Positions 37,244-45,221 are shown, numbered from the stretch's first letter. The stretch is 64,000 nucleotides of DNA from G965115915 sp965115915 (GCA_965115915.1 OZ220483.1:1798001-1862000), one strand, 5' to 3'. Translations and numbers: made by a program. The notes: generated by a model from the sequence alone, not told the origin.

Positions 37244-38206
37244 TTACCGCAACCCGCTGACAATCTCTGGCAACACCTCAAAAAAATTCTGTTCAGGTTG
37301 CCAACCCAGCTCTACCGAAATACGCTCTGCACGGTAACAGGCCGAGCCACTCAGCCGCAAAAAGGCATTCGAGTTGAATGGCATGCAACATCCCGACAAG
37401 TACTCCAGCATATCTCCCACGATTGCGCCGAGACGCAATACACCAATCGGAATACACCACGATGGCACACGGATACCCAATGCGGAACACATCGCCACAT
37501 ACAAGGCACGCGTCGAATACTCCACCCCGTCTGCAACTATATAGGTACGTCCATTTGCCGCAGGACAATCCATCGCCAACCACGCTGCGGAGACGAGATC
37601 ATCCAACGACACCAGCGAACGCCGATTGCCAAACTCCGGTATCGGCGGAAAACGCCGTCGCCCGAGTGCCTGTAACATCCTGAACAGATTCCCTCTGTCC
37701 AGTCCAGGCCCATAGACCGCCGTGGGCCTCAAGATACAGACATGCATCCCGGACTCCTCCCCCGCCGCTAACACCCGCTGCTCCGCCGCCCGTTTCGACA
37801 GACCATCACGGTCCTCTGGCAGGAGGTTCCAAGTCTCGTCCACGGCCTCCTCACCAGGGTCCCCCATCGCCTTGACGCTACTGAAATAGACAAAGCGGCC
37901 GACACCTGATTTGACAGCAGCCTGCAATAAGGCCTCAGTACCATCCACATCGATCCGCCAGTAGGCATCCGCCTGCCTTCCCCGCAACCGCCTGTGCGCT
38001 ACATTAGCCAAATGAAACACACCATCCACCCCATCCATCAAACCCTCTGGCAAAGGGTCACTACCAAGTTCACAATAGAACGTATCCGTTGTCGCCCCAG
38101 CTTCCGGATGTCGCAATAGCCTCCTCACTACATGACCCTGAGAACAAAGACAGGCGTGCAGACGACGACCAATGAAGCCCGCCGCACCGGTTACCAGAAT
38201 ATGCAT
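37244..38206 (-). CDS. NAD-dependent epimerase/dehydratase-like SDR, catalytic tyrosine replaced
   Basis: An extended short-chain dehydrogenase of 320 residues resembling UDP-sugar 4-epimerase-like proteins. The NAD-binding motif TGAAGFIG (6-13), HLANVAH, FSSVKAMG (108-115) and RPTAVYGPGLDRGNL are typical. In the active site the expected Y-x-x-x-K reads DGLSK: residue 134 is Asp (codon confirmed on the DNA) while Lys 138 remains. Loss of this Tyr should abolish ordinary hydride chemistry, so it may be inactive, regulatory, or differently catalytic. The ATG at 38206 fits the nucleotide-binding fold; an upstream frame to 38341 has no homology. Sugar substrate unknown. Confidence 0.85.
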   Translation of the reverse strand: MHILVTGAAGFIGRRLHACLCSQGHVVRRLLRHPEAGATTDTFYCELGSDPLPEGLMDGVDGVFHLANVAHRRLRGRQADAYWRIDVDGTEALLQAAVKSGVGRFVYFSSVKAMGDPGEEAVDETWNLLPEDRDGLSKRAAEQRVLAAGEESGMHVCILRPTAVYGPGLDRGNLFRMLQALGRRRFPPIPEFGNRRSLVSLDDLVSAAWLAMDCPAANGRTYIVADGVEYSTRALYVAMCSALGIRVPSWCIPIGVLRLGAIVGDMLEYLSGCCMPFNSNAFLRLSGSACYRAERISVELGWQPEQNFFEVLPEIVSGLR

Positions 38207-38243
38207 CCACCCCGGCTCCAACGCGACACAGATCGCAACCCTG

Positions 38244-38729
38244 TCATCCCGAGCCACGGCGCAATAGCCGGGACCTTTGTCGCTGCCAGTCGCGTTCCTT
38301 CTCGCTATGGCGCCTGTCGTGCAGCTTGCGGCCTTGAGCAAGTGCTATCTCCAGCTTGACACGACCGTTTTTCCAGTAGATCGCGGTAGGAACAATCGCA
38401 GCACCCTTGCGTTCCACCGCACCGATCAGACGCGCAAGCTCCTTGCGATGCAGCAATAGTTTTCGACTACGTGCGGCCTGTGGCTGAATATGGGTACCCG
38501 CCGAAGGCATCGCTGTTATCAAAGCACCAGACAACCATGCCTCACCACCTTTCAACAGCACATATGCCTCGGAAAGCTGCACCCTTCCAGCACGCAGGCT
38601 TTTCACCTCCCAACCCTCCAGCACCAGACCTGCCTCAATACGTTCCTGCAAGAAGTAGCGATAGCGCGCCTTGTTATTGCACGAGATCGTGCCGCGATTC
38701 GACTGTTTTTCCCCCGTCTTTTTCTTCAT
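38244..38729 (-). CDS. smpB: SsrA-binding protein
   Basis: Binds tmRNA and delivers it to stalled ribosomes for trans-translation. The 161-residue product has the core NKARYRYFLQERIEAGLVL, EGWEVKSLRAGRVQLSEAY, an oligonucleotide-binding fold, and the basic C-terminal tail (EKERDWQRQRSRLLRRGSG). The ATG at 38729 gives the family start (MKKKTGEKQ); the frame extends further upstream without homology. The ssrA RNA gene is not in the window. The ClpX adaptor sspB, which acts on the same tagged proteins, lies at 44798. Confidence 0.95.
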   Translation of the reverse strand: MKKKTGEKQSNRGTISCNNKARYRYFLQERIEAGLVLEGWEVKSLRAGRVQLSEAYVLLKGGEAWLSGALITAMPSAGTHIQPQAARSRKLLLHRKELARLIGAVERKGAAIVPTAIYWKNGRVKLEIALAQGRKLHDRRHSEKERDWQRQRSRLLRRGSG

Positions 38730-38823
38730 TACCCGCAGTATAACGGCGAATGACGCGTTTCGCATCGCCCCGCGACAGGGGCCCGGTTCATGCCCTTGCG
38801 CAAATCTGTAATCTCCCACCCAC

Positions 38824-38838
38824 GTGCCCACCGGGCAC
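38824..38838. repeat. Short perfect hairpin GTGCCC-ACC-GGGCAC
   Basis: Six-base arms with a three-base loop lie in the 286-base gap between the divergent smpB and SNF symporter genes. No T-run follows on either strand. It may be a regulatory site or chance. Confidence 0.35.
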
Positions 38839-38871
38839 AACCGACCTACTCTTGCACAAAGCCGCAATCTC

Positions 38872-38899
38872 TTGTCCGAAAACCAAAATCCTGTATCAT
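38872..38899 (+). promoter_or_regulatory. Candidate sigma-70 promoter upstream of the SNF symporter gene
   Basis: TTGTCC (38872-38877) and TATCAT (38894-38899) are separated by 16 bases, about 115 bases before the symporter ATG. The -10 matches consensus at five of six positions and the -35 at four of six. Moderately convincing only. Confidence 0.4.
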
Positions 38900-39015
38900 T
38901 CCGCAACACCACACAGGTTCCCGGCAGCCCATCTGAACCTTCGCAGCACAGCAACTGTCCCGGGTACCACCTTGATTAGAACAGCCACGATAAACCGACT
39001 TCCCGAATCACGGAA

Positions 39016-40410
39016 ATGACCCGAAAACATCGACACGCCCAGTGGTCTTCACGCTGGACGTTCATCCTTGCCACCACCGGCTCAGCAGTTGGCCTTGGCA
39101 ATATCTGGAAGTTTCCTTACATGGCTGGCGAACAAGGTGGCGGGCTGTTCGTGCTGATCTATGCGGCATGTGTGCTACTGGTGGGTATACCACTGCTGAT
39201 GTCGGAGATCGCGATCGGACGCCGGGGGCGACAAAATGTGGTAGACAGCATGGGAAGCCTTGCGACGGAGGCAGGTTCCAGCAGGTACTGGCAAGGCCTT
39301 GGCTGGTCAATGATGATCGGTGGCATTCTCATCCTTTCCTTCTACAGCGTGATCGCTGGCTGGGCATTCGCCTATGTGTTTCGGGTCGGCTCCGGGATGT
39401 TCGTTGATGCTGATGCGGCTCTTTCCAAACAGATATTCGCGGAACTCGTCTCTGATCCGGAGCGCCTTATGGCATGGCATACCATCTTCATGGCCATGAC
39501 CATGGCCGTGGTAGCACAGGGGGTGCGGGCCGGACTGGAACGCGCTGTGCGCATACTGATGCCCTGCCTGTTCATACTGCTGCTGATCCTGGTGGGCTAT
39601 GCAATGAGCACCGATCATTTCCTGCACGGGGCACGTTATCTGTTCCACCTGGATCTGGCACGACTACAGCAGAAGGAATCCCTGCAGGGCATCGTATTAT
39701 CCGCAGTCGGGCACGCTTTTTTCACCCTCAGTCTGGGTATGGGCGCGATCATGATCTATGGCTCCTACCTTTCCGACCGGGTATCCATCGTCCGAGTCGC
39801 CTGCATTATCACACTGATCGATCTGGCGGTAGCGCTACTGGCCGGGCTTGCGATATTTCCCATCGTGTTTGCCTTTGGTCTTGAACCGGGCAGTGGACCA
39901 GGGTTGCTGTTTGAAACACTGCCATTGGCCTTCGGCCAAATGCCACTCGGTTCCTTCTTTGGTCTGCTGTTCTTTGTCCTGGTGCTGATCGCGGCCTGGT
40001 CATCAGCGATCTCGCTGCTGGAACCAACCGTGAACCTGTTCATGGAAAAAACCAACGCGTTTCGCCTCAAATCCACCGTAATTGTTGGTGGAATCACCTG
40101 GCTACTGGGCATACTGACCGTGTTATCCTTCAATCTCTGGGCCTTTGATTTCAACTTCATTGGCCAATCCCGCTCCAACGGCATCTTCGACATACTGGAC
40201 ATACTCACTACCAACGCCATGTTGCCCGTACACGGCGTTCTGCTTGCCTTGTTCACTGGCTGGAGCATGAAACGCGCCCATATCCGTGAGGAAATCGGAC
40301 TGCACAGCCCGGTACTATTCAATCTGTGGCTGTTTACCGTGCGCTATGTCGCCCCGGTCGGCGTGTTTCTGGTGTTTCTGCATTCTCTTGGTTTCACCAT
40401 GTCCGGATAG
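39016..40410 (+). CDS. Sodium-dependent neurotransmitter/amino-acid symporter (SNF family)
   Basis: A LeuT-fold Na+-coupled symporter of 464 residues with about 11-12 transmembrane helices. The unwound TM1 sodium/substrate site GSAVGLGNIWKFPYMAGEQG is unmistakable. Later helices include SFYSVIAGWAFAYVF, AVGHAFFTLSLGMGAIMIYG and a TM8-like AWSSAISLLEPTVNLFME. Substrates of bacterial members are usually amino acids. It sits between smpB (divergent) and ratA (22 bases after its stop), interrupting what is often a direct smpB/ratA neighbourhood. Confidence 0.94.
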   Translation: MTRKHRHAQWSSRWTFILATTGSAVGLGNIWKFPYMAGEQGGGLFVLIYAACVLLVGIPLLMSEIAIGRRGRQNVVDSMGSLATEAGSSRYWQGLGWSMMIGGILILSFYSVIAGWAFAYVFRVGSGMFVDADAALSKQIFAELVSDPERLMAWHTIFMAMTMAVVAQGVRAGLERAVRILMPCLFILLLILVGYAMSTDHFLHGARYLFHLDLARLQQKESLQGIVLSAVGHAFFTLSLGMGAIMIYGSYLSDRVSIVRVACIITLIDLAVALLAGLAIFPIVFAFGLEPGSGPGLLFETLPLAFGQMPLGSFFGLLFFVLVLIAAWSSAISLLEPTVNLFMEKTNAFRLKSTVIVGGITWLLGILTVLSFNLWAFDFNFIGQSRSNGIFDILDILTTNAMLPVHGVLLALFTGWSMKRAHIREEIGLHSPVLFNLWLFTVRYVAPVGVFLVFLHSLGFTMSG

Positions 40411-40431
40411 ACGACTTGACGAACAGCAACC

Positions 40432-40872
40432 TTGGAACTGATCACTAAAGATGCCATCGTTTCCTTCTCCCCAGCCATGATGTATGGGCTGGTCAACGAT
40501 ATCGAGTCATACCCACAATTTCTGGATTGGTGCAACGAGGCGAACGTACTGGAGACACACGAAGATGGTATGACCGCTCGCCTGGGTATCCAGTTGGCGG
40601 GCCTTCGGCTGGCCGTTGTCACCCGCAACACCTGTTGCCCAGATGCCAGTATCACCATGAATTTGATGGAAGGTCCATTCAAACGGCTGGCCGGACAATG
40701 GTGCTTTGTCCCGCTGGAAACAACGTGTTCAAGCGAGGTCAGGTTCCACGTCGAGTATGAGTTCAAGAGCCGTCTGCTGGAAAAAGCCCTGAACAAACCC
40801 TTCCACAGGATCGCCGATACCCTGGTCGATCGCTTTGTCACACGCGCCTTTCAGCTTCAGAAACAGCTATGA
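40432..40872 (+). CDS. ratA: RatA/COQ10-type START-domain protein
   Basis: A 146-residue START/polyketide-cyclase-fold protein related to mitochondrial Coq10 (ubiquinone binding). The E. coli member was reported to block 70S assembly. Typical blocks are MYGLVNDIESYPQFLDWC, ITMNLMEGPFKRLAGQW and LNKPFHRIADTLVDRFVTRA. The start is TTG at 40432: the family N-terminus (short beta strand, then S-x-x-x-MY) fits only if translation begins there; no ATG is available before it. It overlaps rnfH by four bases, the standard order. Confidence 0.92.
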   Translation: MELITKDAIVSFSPAMMYGLVNDIESYPQFLDWCNEANVLETHEDGMTARLGIQLAGLRLAVVTRNTCCPDASITMNLMEGPFKRLAGQWCFVPLETTCSSEVRFHVEYEFKSRLLEKALNKPFHRIADTLVDRFVTRAFQLQKQL

Positions 40873-41144
40873 TCACAGTCCAGATCGCCTACGCAGCGGA
40901 ACAGCATATCCACATCAAAACCGTGCATATCGGTGAACATGACAGTGTGGGAAACGCGATCAGCCGTTCCGGCATACTGCAGTGCTGCCCGGAGATTGAC
41001 CTGGAAAAAAACCGTGTCGGGATATTCGGCAGGATTTGCAGTCTGGATAGCATCCCGACCGCGGGCGACCGGATTGAGATCTATCGTCCGCTAGCGCTGG
41101 ACCCAAAGGAACAGCGGCGCATCCGGGCGGCACGCAAACACTAG
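40869..41144 (+). CDS. rnfH: RnfH-family ubiquitin-fold protein (RatB)
   Basis: A 91-residue beta-grasp protein of the UPF0125/RnfH family. It shows QIAYAAEQHIHIKTVHIGEHD, AISRSGILQCCPEIDLEKN, VGIFGRICSLDSIPTAGDRI and the ending EIYRPLALDPKEQRR, all characteristic. It is translationally coupled to ratA and convergent with bamE, an arrangement conserved across gammaproteobacteria. Its molecular role is still uncertain; rnf genes are not in this window. Confidence 0.93.
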   Translation: MITVQIAYAAEQHIHIKTVHIGEHDSVGNAISRSGILQCCPEIDLEKNRVGIFGRICSLDSIPTAGDRIEIYRPLALDPKEQRRIRAARKH

Positions 41145-41162
41145 ACCACCACCCCCTGGCCG

Positions 41163-41651
41163 TTACTCGTTGTTGCCGCCCGGGGCAGTCACATCGCGCT
41201 GCAGTATCTCCTTTTCAGGGACCTGGCTCTCGGTCGGCTGCACGTCGGCTGGCGGGTCCGCCGCGGCTGCATCCTCCTCGTCCCACCCCGGGACTCGGAC
41301 ATCGCCAGAGATGCCGGCCAGTTTGCCGTCCTCGAACTGCAGGCTGATGTGACGCTGCCTGCGAATACCGCCACGAACCTGGTAACTATACAGATAATCC
41401 CAACGCTCCGTATCAAAAGGAGAAACCAATATCGGCGAGCCAATGATGAAACGTACCTGCTGCTTGTCCAACCCGGGTTTCAGCTTATCCAGCATCGCCT
41501 GGCTCACAACATTGCCTTGCTGAATATCGATCTTGTACAGCAACGGCGGGTTCCATTTCCCATCATAGGTCCGGCTGCAACCCACCATGGCAAGTATGCC
41601 AAGCAGGCAGCACAAACTACGGATTACTCTTGAGCGCGTGTGCAACTTCAT
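41163..41651 (-). CDS. bamE: Outer membrane assembly lipoprotein BamE
   Basis: Small lipoprotein of the beta-barrel assembly complex. The signal peptide ends in the lipobox MVGC-SR, and the SmpA/OmlA domain follows with YKIDIQQGNVVSQAMLDKLK, GLDKQQVRFIIGSPIL, DTERWDYLYSY and ISLQFEDGKLAGISGD. A charged, proline-rich tail of about 50 residues extends beyond the usual domain. The ATG at 41651 begins directly before the signal peptide; a longer frame to 41717 adds no signal. It faces ratA-rnfH, the usual layout. Confidence 0.94.
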   Translation of the reverse strand: MKLHTRSRVIRSLCCLLGILAMVGCSRTYDGKWNPPLLYKIDIQQGNVVSQAMLDKLKPGLDKQQVRFIIGSPILVSPFDTERWDYLYSYQVRGGIRRQRHISLQFEDGKLAGISGDVRVPGWDEEDAAAADPPADVQPTESQVPEKEILQRDVTAPGGNNE

Positions 41652-41710
41652 ATCAACTGCTAATGATAACCGCAGACGGTCACCTCGCTCAAATCCATGC
41701 CGAATAGCAA

Positions 41711-41756
41711 TTGACATATACCACTTTTTTGCTTAAAAAGTGTGTCATGGACACAC
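41711..41756 (+). promoter_or_regulatory. Predicted promoter of the Mrp-type genes overlapping two palindromes
   Basis: A perfect -35 TTGACA (41711-41716), a 17-base spacer and -10 TAAAAA (41734-41739; four of six) predict a start near 41746. Two perfect inverted repeats overlap it: CACTTTTT/AAAAAGTG (41722-41729 and 41735-41742) across the spacer and -10, and GTGTGTC-ATG-GACACAC (41740-41756) across the predicted start site. Both are well placed to be operators. Confidence 0.5.
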
Positions 41757-41777
41757 CAAGCAAATTCGACACCTGCT

Positions 41778-42281
41778 GTGCCTGAAGCCCTGAAGCATAC
41801 ACAGGCAATCGGTCTGGGATTGAGCCTCACGCTGCTGTGGCTGCTACTGTCCGGTATCTACACCCCGCTACTGTTGGGACTCGGGACAGTATCTGTGCTG
41901 CTGACAACACTTATCGCGCTACGCATGAATGTGGTGGATCGCGAGGGACAGCCATTTCATCTGGGCATATGGAAATTGGCCGCCTATTGGCTCTGGCTGA
42001 TACGCGAGATTATCAAGGCAGACATCGCGGTATGCCGGATCATTGTGAATCCGTCGCTGCCGATACATCCGATGCTGATACGATGCCGACTGAGTCAGAC
42101 CAGCAATCTCGGGCGCGTATTGTATGCCAATTCCATTACCCTGACCCCAGGTACTGTGACCGTTGATGTGGACGCTGAACACGGGGAGATTGAGGTACAC
42201 ACCCTCACCCGTGACACAGCAGAAGCCCTCACCGAAGGGGAAATGGATCGCCGCGTCAGTCTGGTTGAAAGGAGCGACTGA
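41778..42281 (+). CDS. mnhE: Mrp-type Na+/H+ antiporter subunit E
   Basis: Membrane subunit of a multi-subunit monovalent cation/proton antiporter. Helices GLSLTLLWLLLSGIYTPLLLG and KLAAYWLWLIREIIKADIAV are followed by the conserved soluble tail (SNLGRVLYANSITLTPGTVT, HTLTRDTAEALTEGEMDRRV). Two GTG starts are possible. The one at 41742 lies before the predicted transcript start and inside a palindrome, so 41778 (167 residues) is preferred. A 12-codon open frame (ATG 41747 to TGA 41785) overlaps this start and could couple translation; that is speculative. First gene of a five-gene set. Confidence 0.9.
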   Translation: MPEALKHTQAIGLGLSLTLLWLLLSGIYTPLLLGLGTVSVLLTTLIALRMNVVDREGQPFHLGIWKLAAYWLWLIREIIKADIAVCRIIVNPSLPIHPMLIRCRLSQTSNLGRVLYANSITLTPGTVTVDVDAEHGEIEVHTLTRDTAEALTEGEMDRRVSLVERSD

Positions 42282-42562
42282 TGTACATTGTGCCGATCAT
42301 CGCGATACTGGTATCGATTTGCCTGGTTCTCTACTGCGCACTGGCCTACACATTGCTGTATGACAAAATACTGGCGGTCAATGTGCTTGGCACTGTCATG
42401 GTACTGTTCATCGCGGTGCACGGGTTTTTCCGCGGACGCCCGGAGTTTCTCGATATCGCGCTGGTATATGCGATGATCAACTTTATCACCACTGTTGCCA
42501 TCCTCAAATTCTTCGAGTACCGGGACATGGCGCGGGGTGCCGACGAGGGAAACGAAATATGA
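42281..42562 (+). CDS. mnhF: Mrp-type antiporter subunit F
   Basis: A 93-residue three-helix membrane protein of the MrpF/MnhF/PhaF family. It has IVPIIAILVSICLVLYCALA, ILAVNVLGTVMVLFIAVHGF and IALVYAMINFITTVAILKFF, ending in a short charged tail. It overlaps mnhE by one base (TGATG) and mnhG by four, indicating coupled translation within the antiporter operon. Confidence 0.92.
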   Translation: MYIVPIIAILVSICLVLYCALAYTLLYDKILAVNVLGTVMVLFIAVHGFFRGRPEFLDIALVYAMINFITTVAILKFFEYRDMARGADEGNEI

Positions 42563-42888
42563 TCCTGGACACACTGTCCTGGCTGGCACTGGCGCTCGGC
42601 AGTCTGGCACTGGTCATCGGCGCTGTCGGCCTGATCCGATTTCCGGATCTGTTTTCCCGTCTGCACGCTGCCGGCGTGATCGATACCCTCGCTGTGATGC
42701 TCATCCTCTTCGGTCTATTGTTGCAGTCCGGCTTTTCCCTGATCAGCGTAAAACTTCTTATCATATTGTTTTTTCTACTATTTACCACTCCTGTATCCGC
42801 CCATGCGCTGGCCAAGACCGCACTGTATGGCAAGATATCTCCTCTGCTGGCAGAGACCGGAGACAAACCGGCAAACAGGCCAGATTGA
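42559..42888 (+). CDS. mnhG: Mrp-type antiporter subunit G
   Basis: A 109-residue three-helix subunit of the MrpG/MnhG/PhaG family. The conserved core is GAVGLIRFPDLFSRLHAAGV, followed by LAVMLILFGLLLQSGF and LLIILFFLLFTTPVSAHALA. It overlaps mnhF by four bases. Downstream the set continues with a DUF4040/MnhB-type protein four bases later. Confidence 0.93.
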   Translation: MILDTLSWLALALGSLALVIGAVGLIRFPDLFSRLHAAGVIDTLAVMLILFGLLLQSGFSLISVKLLIILFFLLFTTPVSAHALAKTALYGKISPLLAETGDKPANRPD

Positions 42889-42892
42889 TAAA

Positions 42893-43432
42893 ATGAACAT
42901 GATCATCAACATGCTACTGCTGCTGTTCCTGATCATCGCGGCCATCGGTATCGGCCGGCAACGCAATCTGTTCGCATCGACGATGCAGATGGGCATCTTC
43001 AGCCTGCTTTCAGCCTCTGTCTTTCTCTGCATGGACGCTGTAGACGTTGCCCTGACCGAAGCCGCCGTCGGGGCAGGGATCGTCACACTGCTGTTTCTCA
43101 GCACGCTGGCACAAACCAGCTACAAGGAACACACGGGCCTGCGCAATCAATTCCCGGCATTGCTCATCACTGTTGCAACCGGATTGCTCCTGATCTACGG
43201 ATTACAGGATATGCCGGCATTCGGTAGCGGTGCAGCACCTGTGCATCAATGGATAAGCCCGGACTACCTGCGTGGTACACAGGAACAAATCGGTATCCCG
43301 AACGGTGTCACCGCGGTATTGGCAAGTTATCGGGGATACGACACGCTCGGCGAGGTGGTCGTGATATTCACTTCCCTGATTGGGACACTGATGCTGCTCG
43401 GAAGAGGAAAATCGCGCAGTCCGAAAAACTGA
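42893..43432 (+). CDS. DUF4040/MrpB-related membrane subunit
   Basis: A 179-residue membrane protein with DUF4040 features: MLLLLFLIIAAIGIGRQRN, FSLLSASVFLCMDAVDVALT and EAAVGAGIVTLLFLSTLA, then two more hydrophobic segments ending in DTLGEVVVIFTSLIGTLMLL. Such proteins correspond to the C-terminal part of MrpA or the MbhD/MbhE subunits in split operons. The ATG at 42893 removes 30 unconserved residues of a longer frame. It supports a group-2-like Mrp arrangement in which subunit A is broken into smaller parts, although the large A/D-type proton channel is not present nearby. Confidence 0.82.
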   Translation: MNMIINMLLLLFLIIAAIGIGRQRNLFASTMQMGIFSLLSASVFLCMDAVDVALTEAAVGAGIVTLLFLSTLAQTSYKEHTGLRNQFPALLITVATGLLLIYGLQDMPAFGSGAAPVHQWISPDYLRGTQEQIGIPNGVTAVLASYRGYDTLGEVVVIFTSLIGTLMLLGRGKSRSPKN

Positions 43433-43531
43433 CGCCATGCATCCCACACCGAAGCAACTACCATCCCGGAACCAGCATCCGGTGAACCGATACCGACGCA
43501 TAACAAAACAGCGTCAACGGAAACCGAACTG

Positions 43532-43942
43532 ATGCAACATCATCTGGTCCTGCGCGTACTGGCCAAGTTCCTGATACCGCTGATCCTGCTGTTTGCGCTG
43601 TACGTACAATTTCATGGAGAGTACGGTCCCGGCGGAGGCTTTCAGGCCGGCATTATCTTCGCCGCCGGATTCATCCTGTACGCACTGTTGTTCGGCTTGA
43701 ATACCGTACGCCGCATCCTGTCTCCCACCTATGTGCGCAACATGGCAGCCCTCGGGGTACTGATATTTTCAGGCACAGGGATGTACTGTCTGCTGCGCGG
43801 GGGCGAATTCCTCAATTATCACCTGCTCATGGCAAATCCTGTATCGGCCCAGCACCTGGGGATCGTGCTGGTCGAATTCGGCGTGGGAATAACGGTAGCC
43901 GCGACAATGATACTGCTATTCTACGTGTTTGCACGCCCCTGA
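43532..43942 (+). CDS. mnhB: Mrp-type antiporter subunit B
   Basis: A 136-residue four-helix protein of the MnhB/MrpB family. Conserved features are ALYVQFHGEYGPGGGFQAG, IIFAAGFILYALLFG, GVLIFSGTGMYCLLRGGEFL and AQHLGIVLVEFGVGITVAAT. It follows the DUF4040 gene after 99 bases in which no gene was recognised. In comparable operons subunits C and D come next. Here the gene is followed by only 78 bases and then gmk on the opposite strand, so the set is incomplete at this locus. Confidence 0.92.
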   Translation: MQHHLVLRVLAKFLIPLILLFALYVQFHGEYGPGGGFQAGIIFAAGFILYALLFGLNTVRRILSPTYVRNMAALGVLIFSGTGMYCLLRGGEFLNYHLLMANPVSAQHLGIVLVEFGVGITVAATMILLFYVFARP

Positions 43943-44020
43943 CAAACTGCCCGCACTTGTCCGCTCGCTGAGTGCATGGGCATACTCACGCAATTCGTTT
44001 CCGCCTTCCGCCGCTGTCTG

Positions 44021-44650
44021 CTACCGGGAAGCAACAGCATCAGTCAGCGTTTTGAGAAAGGCTTCGTAGACCTGCACAGACTGTCTATACTCCAACCTTC
44101 TGCTCGTGATGATCGACTGTACCTCCAGCAATGCCGCCTGATAGTCATCATTGATTACCAGATAGTCATATTCGCTGGCACAGGATATCTCTTCATACGC
44201 CAGTTCAAGACGCTGCTCAATGAGTGCCTTTTCGCTTTCCCGCCCATGCAGTCTGGCACACAATTCCTGATAGCTGGGAGGTAACACGAATATGCTGCAA
44301 ACCTCACTTGTCCGGGAGCGTACAGAACGGGCTCCCTGGTAGTCTATCTCAAGGACCACATCCAGACCCTGTGCAAGCCGTTCCTCCACCCAGGCACGAG
44401 AAGTGCCATACCGATAACCAAATATCTCCGCATATTCCAGAAAGGCTCCCTCCTCGATCATCCGCCCAAAAGTGTCCTCATCAACAAAATTGTAGGACTG
44501 CCCATCCACCTCCGAGGCGCGCGGTTTACGGGTCGTATGGGACACCGAGACACACAGGTTTTCATCATACTCCTGAAGTTGCCACAGCAAAGAGGTCTTG
44601 CCTGTCCCGGAAGGAGCAGACAAGACAAACAAATGCCCTTTGCTGCGCAT
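44021..44650 (-). CDS. gmk: Guanylate kinase
   Basis: Phosphorylates GMP/dGMP. The P-loop is SAPSGTGKTSL, with the GMP-binding VSHTTRKPRASEVDGQSYNF, the lid region EGAFLEYAEIFGYRYGTSRAWV and DVVLEIDYQGARSVRSR. The ATG at 44650 gives 209 residues and begins MRSKGHLFVLSAPSG, closest to known starts; ATGs at 44656 and 44677 are in frame. rpoZ, often downstream, is not here. It converges with the antiporter genes. Confidence 0.94.
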   Translation of the reverse strand: MRSKGHLFVLSAPSGTGKTSLLWQLQEYDENLCVSVSHTTRKPRASEVDGQSYNFVDEDTFGRMIEEGAFLEYAEIFGYRYGTSRAWVEERLAQGLDVVLEIDYQGARSVRSRTSEVCSIFVLPPSYQELCARLHGRESEKALIEQRLELAYEEISCASEYDYLVINDDYQAALLEVQSIITSRRLEYRQSVQVYEAFLKTLTDAVASR

Positions 44651-44701
44651 TTTCATGTAGGGCCGTTCAAACTGCATCGTCTGGCTTCTGTTGTCCTAGG
44701 C

Positions 44702-44746
44702 AAAAAACCCGTCTGGAGATTGGTATCGACAACCGGCCAACAGGGT
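44702..44746 (-). terminator. Weak candidate terminator after sspB
   Basis: On the minus strand ACCC(T)GT (44740-44746) can pair with ACGGGT (44707-44712), and six T residues follow at once (44702-44707). A nested GGT/ACC pairing lies in the long loop. The stem is short and bulged, so this is tentative; it lies in the gap between sspB and gmk. Confidence 0.3.
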
Positions 44747-44797
44747 TCTGCAAAGCTTTCATCATGCAGGCAATCGACGACATACCGGAATCGCAGG

Positions 44798-45208
44798 TCA
44801 TTTTATCAGCCTGAGATGACTTTTCCGCAGTGCCTTCTTCTCCATCGCGTTGTCAGTCGCCGCGTCATCGGCAACCCCGATTTCAATCGCTTCAGGGAAC
44901 ATAATTCCACGCCCGTTTTCACGCGCATAGATAGCAAGCACCGCAGACACCGGAAAACTGACGCTATACTGCCGATCGGAAAACCGTGCCTCGAAACAGA
45001 CCTTGTCATTATCAATGCATAAACCGGACGTGGCCAGTGGCGAAATGTTGAAAATAATGCGTCCATCCTTGACAAGTTCTTGTGGCACAGAAACCTGAAG
45101 AGTACTCGCATCGACAATCAGATGCGGAGTGAGGGAGTTATCCAACAACCACTCATTGATCGCACGGATCAAATATGGCCTGCTGGAACTTAACTGCGCT
45201 TCGCTCAT
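44798..45208 (-). CDS. sspB: ClpXP protease specificity-enhancing factor SspB
   Basis: Adaptor that tethers ssrA-tagged proteins to ClpXP. The 136-residue product has RPYLIRAINEWLLDNSLTPH, LIVDASTLQVSVPQEL, IIFNISPLATSGLCIDN and ARFSDRQYSVSFPVSAVLAI, followed by an acidic linker and a short C-terminal peptide (RKSHLRLIK) of the kind that docks on ClpX. The ATG at 45208 gives the family start (MSEAQLSSSRPY). It follows sspA by 13 bases, as is normal. Confidence 0.95.
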   Translation of the reverse strand: MSEAQLSSSRPYLIRAINEWLLDNSLTPHLIVDASTLQVSVPQELVKDGRIIFNISPLATSGLCIDNDKVCFEARFSDRQYSVSFPVSAVLAIYARENGRGIMFPEAIEIGVADDAATDNAMEKKALRKSHLRLIK

Positions 45209-45221
45209 AACGGTTTCTCGT

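Noticed and set aside
40432..41144. ratA-rnfH as a toxin-antitoxin pair
   Set aside because: The toxin label comes from an E. coli overexpression effect. The pair is a conserved housekeeping neighbourhood near bamE and smpB, and rnfH is not shown to be an antitoxin.
41655..41700. Fur-box-like sequence (CTAATGATAACC) between bamE and the Mrp genes
   Set aside because: Only part of the consensus matches and there is no clear symmetrical second half. The two palindromes nearby are better regulatory candidates.
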